From NCBI RefSeq assembly GCF_003386285.1, contig NZ_QPNC01000035.1, positions 1-64,000 of the forward strand: 64,000 nt of DNA. Reading direction: 5' to 3'. Below the pieces are notes generated by a model. The model did not search any database and was not told the origin of the DNA. It saw only the letters and a list, made by a program, of their open reading frames with translations. The stretch is from Nocardiopsis sp. FIRDI 009 (GTDB lineage: Bacteria > Actinomycetota > Actinomycetes > Streptosporangiales > Streptosporangiaceae). This document shows positions 62,475-64,000 of the stretch, one piece after another. The stretch's first letter is position 1. Every line of letters begins with the position of its first letter. Position numbers and translations under genes: made by a program.

Positions 62475-63097
62475 GCCGACTTCCTCTCGTCGCCCTGCTC
62501 GCCCCACACGTTCATGTGCTGATCGACTACCACACCGGGCGTACCGCGCTACGGACGGCATCGTCGGTCCCACGATCGGCGTACACGGTTCCGTGTGGTG
62601 CCACCGCCCCGATGTGGGGAACGGCCGAGACGTCCGCTGTCCTGACCAATCCGAAACCCGTTCCGACGGTCTGGCGGTTGGCCGCTGTTCCCGCCGTGGC
62701 GATGACCGCCGCCGTACTGTTCTGTGGTTCCCGCTCCACGCGGTTCGCCCGCATGGTACGACTCGCCTGTGCCGGGCATCAGCTGTGGCCTGCCTCGCAC
62801 GCTCAGGCTCGGTACGCGGTCCACGCCGTGCGATGGGTGTCGGTGTGGGCTCCTGTGCGGTGGGCGTGCTTGGAGGAATCCGCCGCTGCGGCGGTTCTGC
62901 TCGCCATGGCGGGTCGGCGGGCGGAGTGGCGGCACGGCATCGCCACCGATCCGGTACGTCTGCACGCCTGGATCGCTGACCCGTCCGGGATGCCGGTCGC
63001 CGAGCCGACGAGCACGGACCTGTACATCGTGACCTTCACACCCGACGGGCCCCCGCCACAGGGCATGGGGACACACGAGGAGAACACCGTTGACTGA
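62471..63097 (+). CDS. Lasso peptide leader protease (B2-type)
   Basis: A 208-residue transglutaminase-like cysteine protease predicted to remove the leader. The catalytic triad candidates are Cys133 (RWACLEES), His165 (LHAWIAD) and Asp170. The N-terminal ~60 residues, with VHVLIDYHTGRTALR, do not look like the protease core. Since no separate B1 (leader-binding RRE) gene is present, this part may carry the recognition function. ATG 62471 overlaps the cyclase stop by four bases; an 11-residue longer form is possible but unlikely. Confidence 0.88.
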   Translation: MSRLPLVALLAPHVHVLIDYHTGRTALRTASSVPRSAYTVPCGATAPMWGTAETSAVLTNPKPVPTVWRLAAVPAVAMTAAVLFCGSRSTRFARMVRLACAGHQLWPASHAQARYAVHAVRWVSVWAPVRWACLEESAAAAVLLAMAGRRAEWRHGIATDPVRLHAWIADPSGMPVAEPTSTDLYIVTFTPDGPPPQGMGTHEENTVD

Positions 63098-63677
63098 GCC
63101 GCACATCCTGCTGACCGGGCAGACCCTCGCCCTGGGCATGCCGCGCCGGGAGATGCTGGAGTCCTACCACGCCTGGGAGAACGACCCGGGCACGATCCTG
63201 GGGTACGGCAACCAGATGCCCCAGTCCTGGGAGGTCCGTGCGAACGGGTGGGAGCGCCAGCGGAGCAACCACAACTACCCCCAGTTCGAGGTCGTACGCC
63301 TGGAGGACGGCGCCGCCGTCGGAATGACGACGCTCAACGTCGATCAGATGGTGCGCACGGCGGAGTTCGTCCTTCTGATCGCCCCAAAGGAGCGCGGCAA
63401 GGGATACGCCACCGAGGCGACCCGGCTCACCCTGGACTGGGCGTTCCACCTGGCCGCCCTGCGGATGGTCTGGCTCAAGGTGCTGGAGCCCAACGCGGCG
63501 GGCGTGACCGCCTACGAGAAGGCCGGGTTCAAGCACGCCGGACGGCTGCGCGGCGCTGGCTACTGGCTCGGCCGCCCCGTCGACGAACTGCTCATGGACG
63601 CCGTCCCCGAGGACTTCCCCGGCCCCTCGGTCGTGACGAGCACCGTTCAGCCACAGGGAGCACGGCCCCAGGAATAA
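63090..63677 (+). CDS. GNAT acetyltransferase of the lasso cluster
   Basis: A 195-residue GNAT enzyme, RimJ/RimL-like. The acetyl-CoA loop is ERGKGYAT (101-108) and the C-terminal signature is NAAGVTAYEKAGF (135-147). The TTG start lies eight bases inside the protease gene, so it is translationally coupled. In the albusnodin system the cluster acetyltransferase acetylates the lysine just after the ring and is needed for production. By position and core match this is the expected lasso-lysine acetyltransferase (inference). Confidence 0.9.
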   Translation: MTEPHILLTGQTLALGMPRREMLESYHAWENDPGTILGYGNQMPQSWEVRANGWERQRSNHNYPQFEVVRLEDGAAVGMTTLNVDQMVRTAEFVLLIAPKERGKGYATEATRLTLDWAFHLAALRMVWLKVLEPNAAGVTAYEKAGFKHAGRLRGAGYWLGRPVDELLMDAVPEDFPGPSVVTSTVQPQGARPQE

Positions 63678-63689
63678 GGACCCAAAACC

Positions 63690-63854
63690 ATGCACCAGAC
63701 GCCTGCGGGCCAACACGAGTCCCTGGCGGAGACGTTGAGCCTCCTTGGAGATCCCGAAGAACGCGCGGACCTCGCCGAGTCCGCCGTGTCCGAGGAGTTC
63801 ACCACCGAGGAGGAGATGGCCGTCCTGATGCGCGAACGGCTCGGCCGGGGATAG
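63690..63854 (+). CDS. 54-residue acidic protein of unknown function
   Basis: A small helical, acidic protein (LGDPEERADLAESAVSEEF, then TTEEEMAVLMRERLG). It starts 12 bases after the acetyltransferase stop with AAGGA nine bases before ATG, so it is probably the last gene of the lasso operon. The final TEEEMxxLMRxRLG phrase resembles the C-termini of some small type-II antitoxins, but no toxin gene is visible. It does not have lasso-precursor features. Confidence 0.6.
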   Translation: MHQTPAGQHESLAETLSLLGDPEERADLAESAVSEEFTTEEEMAVLMRERLGRG

Positions 63855-63857
63855 GAG

Positions 63858-64000
63858 TCACCGGACCAGCAGCCGGTTCACCTTCCGGGGTAGCGCCATC
63901 CCGACCAGGCCGAGCAGCGCATACCCGACCTGTCCCGGGGCGAGCATGCCGAGCACGACCCCCGTGTTGGCGCCGGGCGCGCGCAGGAACGCGCTCATGC
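63858..64000 (-). CDS. C-terminal part of a minus-strand membrane protein (truncated by window)
   Basis: The last 46 residues read ANTGVVLGMLAPGQVGYALL and continue with a hydrophobic helix and a basic tail ending LLVR. A Met near the window edge (63998) might be the true start of a very small protein, but more probably this is the end of a larger membrane protein. It ends four bases after the 54-residue protein's stop codon, convergent. Confidence 0.4.
   Translation of the reverse strand, partial: MSAFLRAPGANTGVVLGMLAPGQVGYALLGLVGMALPRKVNRLLVR

Noticed and set aside
63690..63854. Type-II antitoxin call for the 54-residue protein
   Set aside because: Only a weak C-terminal resemblance and no toxin gene nearby; left as unknown.

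Overview
The window looks like a chromosomal segment of a very GC-rich filamentous actinomycete. The signs are GTG/TTG starts, very high G+C at third codon positions, a WhiB-family regulator, an RpfB resuscitation factor, an ANTAR regulator, several WhiJ-like XRE regulators with DUF397 partners, and a ppk-mutT1 pair. A complete ectoine synthesis and uptake locus fits a salt-tolerant genus such as Nocardiopsis or a relative. The genus is inferred, because no rRNA or other taxonomic marker is present.

Layout. 0.3-15 kb is mostly housekeeping and envelope genes: PcrA-type helicase (-), nucleoside hydrolase (+), a PspC-domain sensor/LuxR regulator pair (-) facing a PspC/LiaF-like protein and a small membrane protein (+), rpfB-rsmA (-), an alpha-methylacyl-CoA racemase-type CoA transferase (+), a large phosphatase-like membrane protein (+), a STAS antagonist (+) and an M50 peptidase (-). 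15.5-20.7 kb holds a tiny His-rich secreted protein, a SRPBCC protein, ppk-mutT1 and a CPBP protease. 20.9-26.9 kb is the osmoprotection block, read leftwards as ectA-ectB-ectC and then ehuB-ehuC-ehuD-ehuA. 27.5-31.8 kb carries whiB, a CopC-like protein, a PP2C phosphatase and a glycosyltransferase.

31.9-43.3 kb is a dense stress-signalling neighbourhood: a MEDS/anti-sigma kinase, a STAS antagonist, a GAF-ANTAR regulator, a PAS-GAF protein, a stand-alone receiver, a 1473-residue soluble hybrid kinase with a long poly-HAMP array, and an ATPase-GAF-SpoIIE phosphatase. 44.1-50.7 kb has an orphan LuxR regulator, an HtrA protease, a glycosyltransferase and an MprAB-like two-component system. 50.8-54.2 kb has a CitE-like lyase divergent from a biotin/TMAO-sulfoxide-reductase-type molybdoenzyme.

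54.4-60.5 kb is a WhiJ-type regulatory island: an anti-sigma-like ATPase, four XRE regulators, two DUF397 proteins and a DUF6879-like protein. It leads directly into the most interesting part, 60.6-63.7 kb. There a lasso-peptide operon encodes a 38-residue precursor, an asparagine-synthetase-like cyclase, a B2-type protease and a GNAT acetyltransferase. The predicted 16-residue core matches the albusnodin type, in which a lysine just after the ring is acetylated. A 54-residue protein of unknown role follows in the same direction, and the window ends inside or just at a minus-strand gene.

Most start codons were chosen by ribosome-binding-site position, overlap with the upstream gene and expected family length. 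Functional names rest on motifs read by eye; no database search was run.
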